Shown here one piece after another: positions 1 to 9,100 of a stretch of DNA of 37,467 nucleotides (positions are counted from its first letter, which is position 1; each line of letters opens with the position of its first letter). The stretch lies in assembly GCA_022842625.1 (NCBI GenBank), contig JALHPG010000024.1:1-37467 (forward strand), read 5' to 3'. The stretch is from Bacteroidia bacterium. GTDB taxonomy: Bacteria > Bacteroidota > Bacteroidia > B-17B0 > Aurantibacillaceae. The position numbers and the translations under genes were made by a program. The notes below the pieces were generated by a model that was given only the letters and a program-made list of their open reading frames with translations, searched no databases and was not told the DNA's origin.

Positions 1-32
1 GTACAATTAAAAAAAATAGTAATTTTACCCCC

Positions 33-117
33 GGAGAAATGGCAGAGTGGTCGATTGCGGCAGTCTTGAAAACTGTTGTACCGCGAGGTACCTGGGGTTC
101 GAATCCCTATTTCTCCG
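33..117 (+). tRNA. tRNA-Ser (anticodon UGA)
   Basis: Cloverleaf with acceptor stem GGAGAAA (33-39) pairing with TTTCTCC (110-116) and discriminator G at 117. The anticodon loop CTTGAAA carries TGA, which reads UCA-type serine codons. The long variable arm (around TGTACCGCGAGGTACC) is typical of class II tRNA-Ser, and the T-arm contains GGTTCGAATCC. CCA is not encoded. Its 3' end is the insertion site of the island that follows. The gene stays intact because the island restores the bases it interrupts. Confidence 0.97.
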
Positions 118-118
118 C
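102..118 (+). repeat. Left attachment core of the island (tRNA 3' end)
   Basis: The 17 bases AATCCCTATTTCTCCGC span the tRNA-Ser T-arm and acceptor 3' strand. They recur exactly, in the same orientation, at 31179-31195. An exact tRNA 3'-end duplication with an integrase gene next to one copy is the standard signature of site-specific integration. The stop codon of the recombinase (107-109, minus strand) lies inside this core. Confidence 0.88.
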
Positions 119-1693
119 ACAAAGGGACTTAGGCTCAAAAAGAGAACTAAGTCCCTTTTTTATTAAAGCCAAATCGCCCGAGTGTCGGGCGATTTGTGCA
201 ATTATAAAGTTGATTTCAGAGGTTCGAAATGCCCCGTTTTTCTTGTCATATACCAAACCGTTAGGAAAGAGTAAATTTTGCAATCCTTCTTTCATCGCTA
301 TACCGCCATCTTGCCACAGTTGGCGTAGGTTTCGGCAAAGAATTACTGCTTCATTTATCATTTCTTTTAGGTTCGAAATGGAAATCCCACAAGTTGCCAT
401 TTCCTTTCGAATTTTATCAAATTCCTTAGTGTATTTTACCCTAAAACGTTCGTAGGTTTCCTTGGGCATCTCCTCTTTTATGAAGTGCTTCTCCTCAAGT
501 GTTTCGATATCCTTGGTTAGTTCGACAATTCTCGCCTTAAGGATCGCTTCCTTTTCAACTGAGTCTTTATTCAGTTCGTGGTAGGTGCTTTCTAATTCAA
601 TTTTAAGAGCTTCGGTCAAATCAGGTTTTACTTCGTATTTCTCAAGCTCTTCTGAAAACAAACGGTGCATTTCTTTTGCGCTTTTATTGCACTTACAGCC
701 GTTTGTTCTGCATTTGTAGTAGTACAAGTTCTTCTTCTTTACAATGTAGCCTGTAAAGGGCTGATTACAATCCGAGCATTTAATGAAAACCTTAAGTGGA
801 ATATTTACATCTTCTGCTTTGTGGGGTACTCCAAATTTAGTTGAAGATGAAATTACCTCGTTCACTTTCATAAAGGTTTCTTTAGAAATCATTTTTTCAT
901 GTACTCCTTCAACTACTTTTCCATTCAACATTCCATGTGAAACTAATCCACAATAAAATGGGTTAATGAAAATCTTATGCAATTGTTGTTTGTACATTTT
1001 TACTCCGATAGATTGAAGCTTCAAAATAATTTCTTCATTCTTCATACCCATTAGTTTCCATTCCCACGCCTTCTTAATTTTCTTTCCATCTGCATTAACT
1101 ACAATTTTACGTTCACCATTTGTGCGAACAATATCATAACCTTGTGGTGGTTTCACAACCCAAATTCCTTTTTCAAATTTGGCTTTCATTCCTGCCATTG
1201 CCACTTGCTTGCGTTGTTCGTTATCCCAACGCCCGAATAACAATTGCATATCATGAAACAAAACTCCATTTGGATTAGATGTGTCGATTGGTTCTGTAAC
1301 CGCTTTAATATGAACCCCATGCTTTTCTCTAAGTTCATCCGCAATGGAAATAGCTTTGCCTCCTGTTCTACTAAAGCGAGTCATTTTGTAAACCAAGATG
1401 GTGCTTATTTTTCCTTTGCTTGTATTTACAAAACTCAGCATTCTCTGAAACTCCTTTCTCGCATCAGTTTTTGCGCTTTCATAAGTATCACCAAACGCAG
1501 AAACAATTGTGAGATTATTTCTCTTGGCGTATTCTTCAATCGATTTGCGTTGAGTTTCCAAAGACTCGTTTTTATCAAACTGCCCTTTGCCGGAAACCCT
1601 TGTGTACATTACCGCCAAATTAGATGTGGACTGCTTTACTTCTTTTTTACCAAAGCGTCCAAACCGATTTGCTATTATTTGTTCTTCTGTCAT
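107..1693 (-). CDS. Large serine recombinase (site-specific integrase)
   Basis: 528-residue serine integrase that should catalyse integration and excision of the island at tRNA-Ser. The resolvase catalytic domain is at about 25-165, with the nucleophile Ser34 in YTRVSGKGQ and the arginine motif TRFSR (105-109). A recombinase DNA-binding domain lies at ~180-285. A zinc ribbon (C306/C309 with C328/C333) follows, then a coiled-coil stretch (~360-450) as in large serine integrases. The start at 1693 is supported by a strong AAAGGAGG ribosome-binding site six bases upstream, which is unusual in this phylum. The stop codon lies in the attachment core, so the protein sequence should be the same in integrated and excised forms. 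It is the last gene of a leftward group of five. Targeting a tRNA gene is more typical of tyrosine integrases. Confidence 0.95.
   Translation of the reverse strand: MTEEQIIANRFGRFGKKEVKQSTSNLAVMYTRVSGKGQFDKNESLETQRKSIEEYAKRNNLTIVSAFGDTYESAKTDARKEFQRMLSFVNTSKGKISTILVYKMTRFSRTGGKAISIADELREKHGVHIKAVTEPIDTSNPNGVLFHDMQLLFGRWDNEQRKQVAMAGMKAKFEKGIWVVKPPQGYDIVRTNGERKIVVNADGKKIKKAWEWKLMGMKNEEIILKLQSIGVKMYKQQLHKIFINPFYCGLVSHGMLNGKVVEGVHEKMISKETFMKVNEVISSSTKFGVPHKAEDVNIPLKVFIKCSDCNQPFTGYIVKKKNLYYYKCRTNGCKCNKSAKEMHRLFSEELEKYEVKPDLTEALKIELESTYHELNKDSVEKEAILKARIVELTKDIETLEEKHFIKEEMPKETYERFRVKYTKEFDKIRKEMATCGISISNLKEMINEAVILCRNLRQLWQDGGIAMKEGLQNLLFPNGLVYDKKNGAFRTSEINFIIAQIARHSGDLALIKKGLSSLFEPKSLCAEK
121..160 (+). 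terminator. Rho-independent terminator after tRNA-Ser, island-borne
   Basis: Stem AAGGGACTTAG (122-132) pairs perfectly with CTAAGTCCCTT (147-157) and is followed by a T run. It sits just after the attachment core, so it replaces the terminator the tRNA had before integration (see 31206-31238). On the other strand the same bases encode the last ~15 residues of the recombinase, so this DNA serves two roles. Confidence 0.85.
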
Positions 1694-1719
1694 TTTGCCT
1701 CCTTTCTTTTTATTATTTT

Positions 1720-1971
1720 TTATGCTTGTTTTCTGTATTCAATTTCTGAAACATCGTTTTCAGTATTCAGCAAAATTATTTTTGCTTCACTTGATTCATC
1801 CATCTTATTTTTCTTTTTTCGTTTTGAAAGATGCTCGCATAAGAGAACAGCCAGTTTTTTGATAGATAATACAATCTTGCTTGCTTGTTCATCACTTACA
1901 CTTTCATACCCTTTTATCATTCTTAGTTTTTCAACCGTTAATCCTTTGTTATTTTCGCTCTCACTTTTCAT
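1720..1971 (-). CDS. Small hypothetical protein of the integrase operon
   Basis: 83 residues, ending 26 bp before the recombinase start on the same strand, so probably co-transcribed. It has a charged N-terminus, a helical middle (around EQASKIVLSIKKLAVLL) and a lysine-rich stretch (SKRKKKNK) at about residues 50-57. No known catalytic motif is visible. Size and position suggest a recombination-directionality or accessory factor, but that is inference. The ribosome-binding site is weak (AAAGAG). Confidence 0.6.
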   Translation of the reverse strand: MKSESENNKGLTVEKLRMIKGYESVSDEQASKIVLSIKKLAVLLCEHLSKRKKKNKMDESSEAKIILLNTENDVSEIEYRKQA

Positions 1972-2028
1972 TTCTCTTTTTTACTTTCTCGCAATTCGTT
2001 TAACACTTGTTTTGTTATTCTATTCTAT

Positions 2029-2047
2029 TATATTGATTATCAATATA
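2029..2047. promoter_or_regulatory. Perfect palindrome upstream of the integrase pair
   Basis: TATATTGAT and ATCAATATA form 9-bp inverted arms around a single T. The palindrome lies in the 128-bp gap between the CDS at 2100-2915 and the start of the 83-residue gene at 1971. It is placed to act as an operator for the small gene and recombinase. No binding protein can be assigned. Confidence 0.5.
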
Positions 2048-2099
2048 ATAGCTAATTTACGTACATCTTTTGGAATAAAGAAATACTATTTATTCTCAC

Positions 2100-2915
2100 T
2101 TAAACTTGCCTGTGTTTGGCTTTGTTAGGCTTACATAATTCGGGGAATAATTTAGGAAATGGCTCTTTTTTGGCAGATTCCCTAATTAAGTTTAAAATCA
2201 AAATATACCTTACAATTGCAGACTTTGTCAGTTTAAATTTGATCCCATCTTTATCACTTTCCAAATAACTAGCTATTGGCATAAACTGTTCGTGAAGTTT
2301 TATAAGATCAATTATAAACGGAAAATCTCCCGGTAGTGTTTTGATCTGCTCTGATAAAAGAATTTCTTCTATTGCCTTACAAATAGTAATGGCGGTATTG
2401 TAATACAATTTTCTTTTATAAGTTAGCTGAAACAGGTTTTCAATAATACATCTGATACGAGGCAAGATGTATGCAAAACTAGACGCATTTTGTTCAGTTA
2501 TTCTTCCTCCGTTCTTTGTGCTATAAGTAAAGTAACTGCTGGTATAATTTAAGGATACATAGCCGTGCTGAATTCTATTCAATATATCAGCGTAAATGTA
2601 TTTGTATTCTTCCTCGATTAGTTGGTTTTTATATTCATGATTTCTATTTGTTTGTGGGTTTATACTATTTGTTTCTTTTTCTTTAATAGGCAGAGTATCA
2701 ATATTTGGATTTAAAGTATTCAATTCATTTCCTAACTCAGTTATTTCGTTTGTTTGAGCTGTTTTATCTTCATTAACATTCAATTTAATATAATTCAGAT
2801 TTGAAGGCAAAGAGTAACTTCTATTCAAATAGGCATATTGCTTGCAGGTATTACTGCAATACTTTTTAGTATTTCTTTTTCCTTCAATTGGTTTATGGCA
2901 ATGCAAACAGTTCAT
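2100..2915 (-). CDS. Hypothetical protein with N-terminal Cys4-like zinc finger
   Basis: About 271 residues from the ATG at 2915. An upstream in-frame ATG (2996) would overlap the preceding gene by 55 bp. The chosen start follows an AAAGAG sequence and begins 27 bp after that gene's stop, and the protein then begins MNCLHCHKPIEG. The first ~30 residues contain CLHCHKP and KKYCSNTCKQ, a CxxC...CxxxC pattern typical of small zinc-binding modules in DNA-associated proteins. The next ~80 residues are polar and low-complexity (NELNTLNPN), and the rest is helical. I recognise no family. It is third from the recombinase in a leftward group, so an element-maintenance role is plausible. Confidence 0.6.
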   Translation of the reverse strand: MNCLHCHKPIEGKRNTKKYCSNTCKQYAYLNRSYSLPSNLNYIKLNVNEDKTAQTNEITELGNELNTLNPNIDTLPIKEKETNSINPQTNRNHEYKNQLIEEEYKYIYADILNRIQHGYVSLNYTSSYFTYSTKNGGRITEQNASSFAYILPRIRCIIENLFQLTYKRKLYYNTAITICKAIEEILLSEQIKTLPGDFPFIIDLIKLHEQFMPIASYLESDKDGIKFKLTKSAIVRYILILNLIRESAKKEPFPKLFPELCKPNKAKHRQV

Positions 2916-2941
2916 CTCTTTACTTAATTTGTTTTTTGATT

Positions 2942-3202
2942 TTAATTTAATCCAATATCCTCTGGATTTTCTTCTCCATATCGTTGATCGTTCCATTCGT
3001 TGACTGCGTCATACATATTTTGCATTGCTGCCGTTTGAATTTTATTTCCTTTTGTAAACGATACTTCAAGCATTACTTCGCCAGTTGTTTCATTGCAACC
3101 TGTTATTTTATTGTTTAAGTTGCCTGTTCGTATCATTCGGCATACATCCAAAAATATTTCAATCGGAACTTTTATGTTTTGTTTTTCTGTTGTTGTTTTC
3201 AT
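2942..3202 (-). CDS. Small hypothetical protein
   Basis: 86 residues. It starts 6 bp after the stop of the 3209-3631 gene, so the two are almost certainly co-transcribed. The sequence is mixed alpha/beta, with a possible beta pair around TGEVMLEVSFTKGNK and an acidic tail (YGEENPEDIG). No signal peptide, membrane segment or catalytic motif is visible, and I do not recognise the family. Confidence 0.6.
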   Translation of the reverse strand: MKTTTEKQNIKVPIEIFLDVCRMIRTGNLNNKITGCNETTGEVMLEVSFTKGNKIQTAAMQNMYDAVNEWNDQRYGEENPEDIGLN

Positions 3203-3208
3203 TTTCAG

Positions 3209-3631
3209 TTAGGCTTTTAACTCAAATACTTTTTTCTTTTTTGGATTGTACTTATAGACTTTTGTTTCTTTATCTTGTTGCATAGCAAGTGTATTTTCAT
3301 CATCGTCCTCCTCATCATCTTCGTTGCCATTTGATATTTCATTTGCTCTTCGAGATGAAATGAGTCTGTGAGTACTTCGTATTTCTCTTAGAAGTAATTT
3401 AAATTGCTCATCTCTTTCACTCATTTGAAGTTTATGCTCCGCCTTTATAGCATCTATATCTTTGCTTGCTTTAAAAGTGCCTAAAAGGTATCCGGCAGCT
3501 AAACCTGTTACTCCTGTTGTAATGGGATTTTTAATAAAATCAAGCACTAGTTCCATCCAATCTTTAGGTTCTTCCACTTTTTTGTTTTGCTTTGAATCAC
3601 TTTGTTGTTTGTTTTCAGCAGTACTACTCAT
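3209..3631 (-). CDS. Hypothetical protein with one hydrophobic segment and coiled coil
   Basis: About 140 residues from the ATG at 3631, chosen because AAGGAGG lies just upstream; an ATG at 3664 has no such site. Order: a polar, lysine/glutamine-rich N-terminus (~1-25), a glycine-containing hydrophobic stretch (around NPITTGVTGLAAGYLLGTF) that could be a membrane helix or glycine zipper, a helical charged region (~60-95), an acidic tract (DDEEDDDE) and a basic C-terminus (KYNPKKKKVF). First gene of the leftward group that ends in the recombinase. Two GTCAA-N5-GTCAA motifs lie just upstream. Function unknown. Confidence 0.65.
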   Translation of the reverse strand: MSSTAENKQQSDSKQNKKVEEPKDWMELVLDFIKNPITTGVTGLAAGYLLGTFKASKDIDAIKAEHKLQMSERDEQFKLLLREIRSTHRLISSRRANEISNGNEDDEEDDDENTLAMQQDKETKVYKYNPKKKKVFELKA

Positions 3632-3659
3632 CTTCTCCTCCTTTTTTATTGTTTTTATA

Positions 3660-3674
3660 ATCAATTAGCGTCAA
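3660..3674. promoter_or_regulatory. GTCAA-N5-GTCAA motif, copy C
   Basis: ATCAATTAGCGTCAA, 28 bp upstream of the small-gene operon start (3631). It matches the jetA-proximal copy (GTCAATTACCGTCAA) at 13 of 15 bases. On the coding strand it reads TTGACGCTAATTGAT, two half-sites one helical turn apart. Probable operator shared with the jet and regulator promoters. Confidence 0.55.
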
Positions 3675-3701
3675 TTTTTGAACTTTCCTTTATTTTTTAA
3701 A

Positions 3702-3716
3702 GTCAATTATCGTCTA
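3702..3716. promoter_or_regulatory. GTCAA-N5-GTCAA motif, copy D
   Basis: GTCAATTATCGTCTA, 42 bp further upstream of copy C and in the same orientation, 13 of 15 bases matching the jetA-proximal copy. A further half-site (AATTGACGG, 3751-3759) lies beyond it in the opposite orientation, so the region looks like an operator cluster. The rest of the 3632-3851 gap is non-coding, with a G-rich stretch at 3777-3815. Confidence 0.45.
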
Positions 3717-3851
3717 GTTTATAGTCAATAGTTTATCAGTTCCTTATCGTAATTGACGGGAACAAAGTAAGGATATAGGGTTGGGATTTGGCTCCTAGTT
3801 GGAGCGAGGTGGGAGATGATTTATTTAAAGAAAGTGGGCAATGTGACAGAT

Positions 3852-5024
3852 CTATGGAAGCTGATCAATCAATGAAAGCATTTCTTCGAAGCCTTTTAAA
3901 CAATTATTATATTCATTTATAAATAGATCGACTAAGCCTTCTTTTTCTTTTTGTAACCTGCTTAATTCAGCTTCATTAGTATTGTGTTTTACATACTCTT
4001 GAAAATATTCACTCTCAATATTATTATAATGAACGATTTTGATTCGCTTGTCATTCAATTTCAAGAAGTCATTGTCTTTAAAATTTTTTAGCCACTGAAA
4101 GTGAGGGGAGGTAAATATATTATCAAGAAATACCTTTGCATTTGCTGCTAAGATAGTAGGATCATATGTTGTATTCAATATTTGGTTTGGAATTGTATCT
4201 ATTACTTTTCCAAAAAATACTTGCTTTTGTGGGAGTTGCGGAGCGAAGTATAAAGCTATAATATCTCCTATTTTATCCCAATAATTATAAAATAATTGAA
4301 AAAGCAACCCGGCTTTTAACCAATATTGCTTGTCATAAAAGGATGGGAAATGGCGATATATAACCTTTCCATTCCAATTCATCTTATCTTCAAGATAATG
4401 AGTTGTGTAAGGCCGGAATGTGACCATTTCACCAATTATATAACGTATATCCGATGAACAGCGAGCCAAATCATCAAACCTTTCAAAAGCATTAATAGGT
4501 ATATTCAAAGTTGTAACTCTTTTGTTCACCACCTCAGTGAATATACTTACACCATTCTTTCCTCTGAATTTAAGTCTGTCCTCCCATAATGTTGGTATGC
4601 CGGATTTTGTTATGTTTTGTTTTATTTGTTCATCATATTTCCTTAATAAAAAACTTTGCTCATCCATAAAATTAAAATTTATGGAATTTCCAGTCATTGA
4701 AATCCAACCATCACACGTAAGCTTAAATTCATGTTCAATTACGGTTTTGTTTCCATCAATCCTGCTTTTAAATTCAAGTTTACAAACCGCAACACAATTT
4801 GCTTGAAAATTATGAGAATGATATTCTTCAGGAAACTCTTTGATAATGTCATCACCATACCAAGAAAAGCTATCAAGATTTGTAATCTCCACTTCATAAT
4901 CTTTGTAAGGGGAAATAAGTTGAGTAAGAAATCTATAATGAATTTCATTAAGTCTATTACCAGTAAATACAGTTTTCGCCTGTACCTTTACAAAGTCTAT
5001 CCAATCATTTAATTGTAGTGCCAT
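3852..5024 (-). CDS. HEPN-like accessory protein of the Wadjet operon
   Basis: 390 residues, beginning 14 bp after the jetD stop on the same strand, so it is the fifth gene of the jet operon. The N-terminal half (~1-150) looks mixed alpha/beta. A hydrophobic aromatic helix at ~235-262 (LLFQLFYNYWDKIGDIIALYF) resembles the core helix of Cthe_2314-type HEPN proteins. No clear RxxxxH catalytic motif is visible, so it may be a non-catalytic or divergent member. Canonical type I Wadjet has only jetA-D. This gene may be an accessory effector or regulator, or an unrelated passenger transcribed from the same promoter. The family call is tentative; the operon position is directly visible. Confidence 0.6.
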   Translation of the reverse strand: MALQLNDWIDFVKVQAKTVFTGNRLNEIHYRFLTQLISPYKDYEVEITNLDSFSWYGDDIIKEFPEEYHSHNFQANCVAVCKLEFKSRIDGNKTVIEHEFKLTCDGWISMTGNSINFNFMDEQSFLLRKYDEQIKQNITKSGIPTLWEDRLKFRGKNGVSIFTEVVNKRVTTLNIPINAFERFDDLARCSSDIRYIIGEMVTFRPYTTHYLEDKMNWNGKVIYRHFPSFYDKQYWLKAGLLFQLFYNYWDKIGDIIALYFAPQLPQKQVFFGKVIDTIPNQILNTTYDPTILAANAKVFLDNIFTSPHFQWLKNFKDNDFLKLNDKRIKIVHYNNIESEYFQEYVKHNTNEAELSRLQKEKEGLVDLFINEYNNCLKGFEEMLSLIDQLP

Positions 5025-5038
5025 CGTTGTAAAATCAT

Positions 5039-6181
5039 TTAACTCATAATATTTTGAATTTCAAACTGAGGAATCTTTTCCTGTTCTAATCTTAATTTGT
5101 TTTCATTTAAGTAATTAAAGAGGTTAAGTTCCTCCAAAGTTAACCCCTTTAATAATTTAGCAGAAATTGTCTTTTCACATTTACCGTTTTCATAATATTT
5201 TTCAAAAGTAGCCCTGTCCATCAGAATACTTTGTGCGGAGGGATAGTATGTTCTTAGCTGTGAGAGTATAGATAAACCAGCAGCGTCAATATCACCCCAA
5301 TAATATATTTGCTTTCCTTTAAGCCAATCAATGTTTGCTAAATAAGAAATTTGAAAACCACCACCACTCCAAATTGCAATTGAATTTCGTTTACAAGGAA
5401 GCGTTAGAAAATTCATTTCGTTTTCCGCTATGAAAATATTTTGCGAGGATATTTCATAACTAATAAAATCACTTAATCGAATTGAAAAGTCATTATAGGT
5501 GTATTTTAAAGCTAAATCCGGACACAAAATCCGCACTCGAATTAACTTCTCTTTGTTTTTTAAATTATACCTTAAATGAAAATCTTTTTCTAAAGGGTTA
5601 ATTTTTTCTTGTATAAGGAAATCCAAAAGGCTAGATATAATTGATTTATTTTGCTCAATGAATTTCGTATGAACATTAATAGGTAGTTCCCTGATATAAT
5701 ATAAATTTGGTTGATGTTCACTTTTGAAGTAAGAGCATACTTTCAATATATTTTCCCAAGAAGAACTGTAATTTATTATTTCAAGCGGGTTAGCTTTTAC
5801 CCAATTTTCTAATTCAGGTATAGTGGCAATAATCAAAGAGACATTTTCATTAAACTTTTTTAATTCTCTTTCCTTTCCAATAAGCTTAATAAACTCTTCG
5901 TTAGAATTGATGTATATTCGGGTAATAAATTTATTTTTTCCAATACTTCGATAATTGACTTCATTCTCCTCAATTGAATAACCTAATTTAATGTTGGCAC
6001 GAAGTTCATCTTGAATTTTCATTACCTCATTATATGTCTCATGTATTTTTGAAACATCTATCTGACCAATCTTAGGTATGTCTTTTGGAAAAAAATCAAC
6101 GCCCTGAAGGTATGATTTTAAAAAACTTCCATCATTCCACCATTTTAGAGCTTTTTCCTTTACTTCCTTTACATTAATCAT
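5039..6181 (-). CDS. jetD: Wadjet nuclease subunit JetD (DUF3322/DUF2220)
   Basis: 380 residues. JetD is the topoisomerase-VI/Toprim-like nuclease of Wadjet, which cuts closed circular DNA after JetABC has extruded a loop. The N-terminal part (~1-190) fits DUF3322. The C-terminal Toprim-like domain carries the conserved Glu in IAENEMNF (E253) and the metal-binding motif YYWGDIDAAG with D297 and D299. The start overlaps the jetC stop by 8 bp, which implies translational coupling. All key acidic residues are present, so the nuclease should be active. Confidence 0.93.
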   Translation of the reverse strand: MINVKEVKEKALKWWNDGSFLKSYLQGVDFFPKDIPKIGQIDVSKIHETYNEVMKIQDELRANIKLGYSIEENEVNYRSIGKNKFITRIYINSNEEFIKLIGKERELKKFNENVSLIIATIPELENWVKANPLEIINYSSSWENILKVCSYFKSEHQPNLYYIRELPINVHTKFIEQNKSIISSLLDFLIQEKINPLEKDFHLRYNLKNKEKLIRVRILCPDLALKYTYNDFSIRLSDFISYEISSQNIFIAENEMNFLTLPCKRNSIAIWSGGGFQISYLANIDWLKGKQIYYWGDIDAAGLSILSQLRTYYPSAQSILMDRATFEKYYENGKCEKTISAKLLKGLTLEELNLFNYLNENKLRLEQEKIPQFEIQNIMS

Positions 6182-9100
6182 GAGCTGAAATCTTATTAAA
6201 ATGTAAATCTTTTTCAGTAATATATTCTGTTTTAGTCAGATTCCTAACCTTACTGTTGTTTCCGCCTGGATTTGAAACAAAATGCACTGCGTTAACATAA
6301 TCTTCAATGATATTTATTTTTTGCAATGGAGTTACAATTAGCAGTTGAATATTAAGTTTTTCAAACAATTTTAATCCATAACGGGTACTTTCATTCGAAC
6401 CTCTTCCAAACGCTTCATCAATTACTACAAAACGGAATGACCTAGAGCGAGATTCATTTCCTGAAAGACCAAATTGATAAACTATTGCTGAAGCTAAAAT
6501 GGTATAGGCTAATTTTTCCTTTTGCCCACCTGATTTTCCCGAAGAGTCACTGTAGTATTCCCTGTCGCTATTATCTTCCCTATTTATTTCCTGAGCCCCG
6601 AAGGTGTACCATTGTCTCACATCAGTTACCTTTTCAGTCCAACGCTTATGGACTTCATCAACTGACTTAAATCTATCCAAAAGTTTTTTAACTTCCATAA
6701 ATTTCTCTTCTGAAAATAATTCAGACTCATCGAAAACACCCTGAGTTGCGTTACGAAGATCTATTCTAAATGTTTTTATATCATCGGTTTGAACTTTATC
6801 TCCAATTATTTTTATGAATGTACCGGTGTTATAATCTATTGAGACAAGATGGCTATTTATCTCGTCTATTTTCCTTTTTATTTCCTTTTCATATCTGTCT
6901 AAATTGCTACTGAAAATAACTAAATCCTTTATTGTTCCTTCTCGCATTAATTTTTTTAACTTCTCCTCATGCTTTGGCAAATCGTCATCGACAAGTTTTT
7001 TGTGTACTTTTTTAATTTCATCAATATACTCTAATTGAGCATCAAAGTCAGAGGATTCTCCGGGATATTTAATTTTGAAGGTTCTAATGCCTGAAATAAT
7101 ATTGTTTGATTTCCTATGAGTTACTTTTCGATCTTCGGAAACTTCATTGTTCAGTTTTTTATCAAGTTCTTTAGAAATTAAATCCACATTTTGAATGTTA
7201 AGCGTATAGTTAACTAACAGATTAGAAATTACTAATTTATTAGCTTCAGAGATAACTACATCATTTATCGGAATAGCCAGCCAGTTATCAACATGATAAT
7301 TCAAATTTTGAAATACATCTGTATCAAAATCAATAATGGCTTTCAGGGCTTTCTCTTCTATTATGGTACTTAATAAATACGAGTCAAATAATTGCTTTGC
7401 ATATAATCCAATATTGTTTCTTTTTTCTCCCAAATCAGTTTGTGCTTTATCTCTGTTGTCATCTAATGATTTTATTTCGGCACTTAACTCCTCATCTCTT
7501 TCTTTCAGTTTATTGTATTGCTCTGTCCCTTTGCTATTTTTTAGTACTTCAAATTCTTTCTGTAATCGTTCCTTGTCCAAAATGGACTTTTTGAAATTTA
7601 TCGATTCAAAATCAACATATTTCTTGAGATCATTTAAGTGAAGGGCTTTGTTTTTATAGCTATTTTCAGAGATTGATATTGATTCAATTTCTTTTTCAAT
7701 TCCATCTAAATCCTTCCCTCTTTCAACTAAATCCTTCTGATACGCTTTAATTTTCTGTTCATTAGACCAACCTAATATGTAGTTAGATTTATCAAAAATA
7801 TTTCGCCTATCATCTTTTTCATATTTTGTTCTACCACTTCTTATTTGCCCTTTAATAGTAATAGCAAATGAGTTTCGGTTAAACTCCTCCATTGTTTCGC
7901 AACAAACGAGATTATGGCGTTGCGTCAGTTCCTCTTCTAACCATTCATAAAAAATAGAATCATTTTTTATATTTAATTTATTTATTAATGAGTTGTCGGG
8001 AATATCATGCGAATTCTTTCGATCATGAGGTAAAGTTCTTAAATAGACAATTTTATTTTTCAGATCCGTACTGTCAACATAATTTCTAATTCGAGTGAAA
8101 TCCTTTTCCTGAACCAAAATACTTAACCCAAAATCATGAAGCCGTCTTTCGATTGCGCCTTCCCAGTCTTTGTCTTCATCTTTTACTTCTAGTAATTCAC
8201 CAACAAATGGAATGTCGGATGGCAGAATTTCTAAGTCTTGGGCGATACGCTCTCTCATAGAAAATATTCGAACGGGAATTTGAGATTGCCTATTTTTCAA
8301 GGAGTCCAATTCATCTTGCAAATCCTTCATTACTTCCTGTTGTTTACGACGAGTTATAACTAATTCATCTCTTTTCTCTCGGAGCACTTTGTTGGATTCA
8401 TCAATTTCCTTTTCAATCTCATCAAGTTTTTTTCGGTTTTGGTAAAACTGATCTTCTTCAACATCCCCATTTAATTCGAGTTTTTCGCAAATATTTTGAT
8501 AGTTTTCAAATTCATTTTTTTGAGACTTAACTTTTTCTGTTAGATCAGATACTCCTTTTTCTAAATTCTCTAATTGTCTGCCAATTTCTGAATTTAAAAT
8601 GCTCTGCTTTATGGAATTTAATTCTTCTGTTAAGCTAAATATTGATTTCTTAATTGAATAAATCTTGTTTTGAGTAGCGTGATAATCTTCTCTAAAGTTG
8701 TTTAATTCAAATTTTAAAATGGCAATTTTTTCTATCGAAAAATATTTCTCAAGATCTTTAATGACATTCTCCTTTTCAATTATAATCTTATTAAGTGCTT
8801 CATACTCTTTTACATCATTAATAACAGGGTCGAGTATAGAAATCTGATCCTTCGCTTTAAGCACTGAATTATGTGTATCTGTTAAATTATCAAATGATTT
8901 AATTAATTCCTCGATTGTTGCTTTGACATCGGTTTTCCCAAGCATTTGATTTCTTACGAATTCTGTTAAATTACCAACTGATTTCATGGACACAGTTTGA
9001 TAGAATAAATCCAATGCCTCTTCACGTTGAGTTATTCCAAATAACTGACAAAATCGTACCGAATAAGCGCTAAAGGTATCCGGAATTTCAACTCCATTTT

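Noticed and set aside
39..455. Long plus-strand frame over the tRNA and recombinase end
   Set aside because: It runs through the tRNA and is antisense to a clear recombinase; the translation has no domain features.
1244..2128. 294-codon plus-strand frame
   Set aside because: Antisense to the recombinase and small genes; phenylalanine/leucine-rich shadow typical of reverse-complement AT-rich coding DNA.
3777..3815. G-rich stretch that might be an oriT or G-quadruplex
   Set aside because: G-runs are short and irregular and no relaxase gene is present, so nothing supports a specific role.
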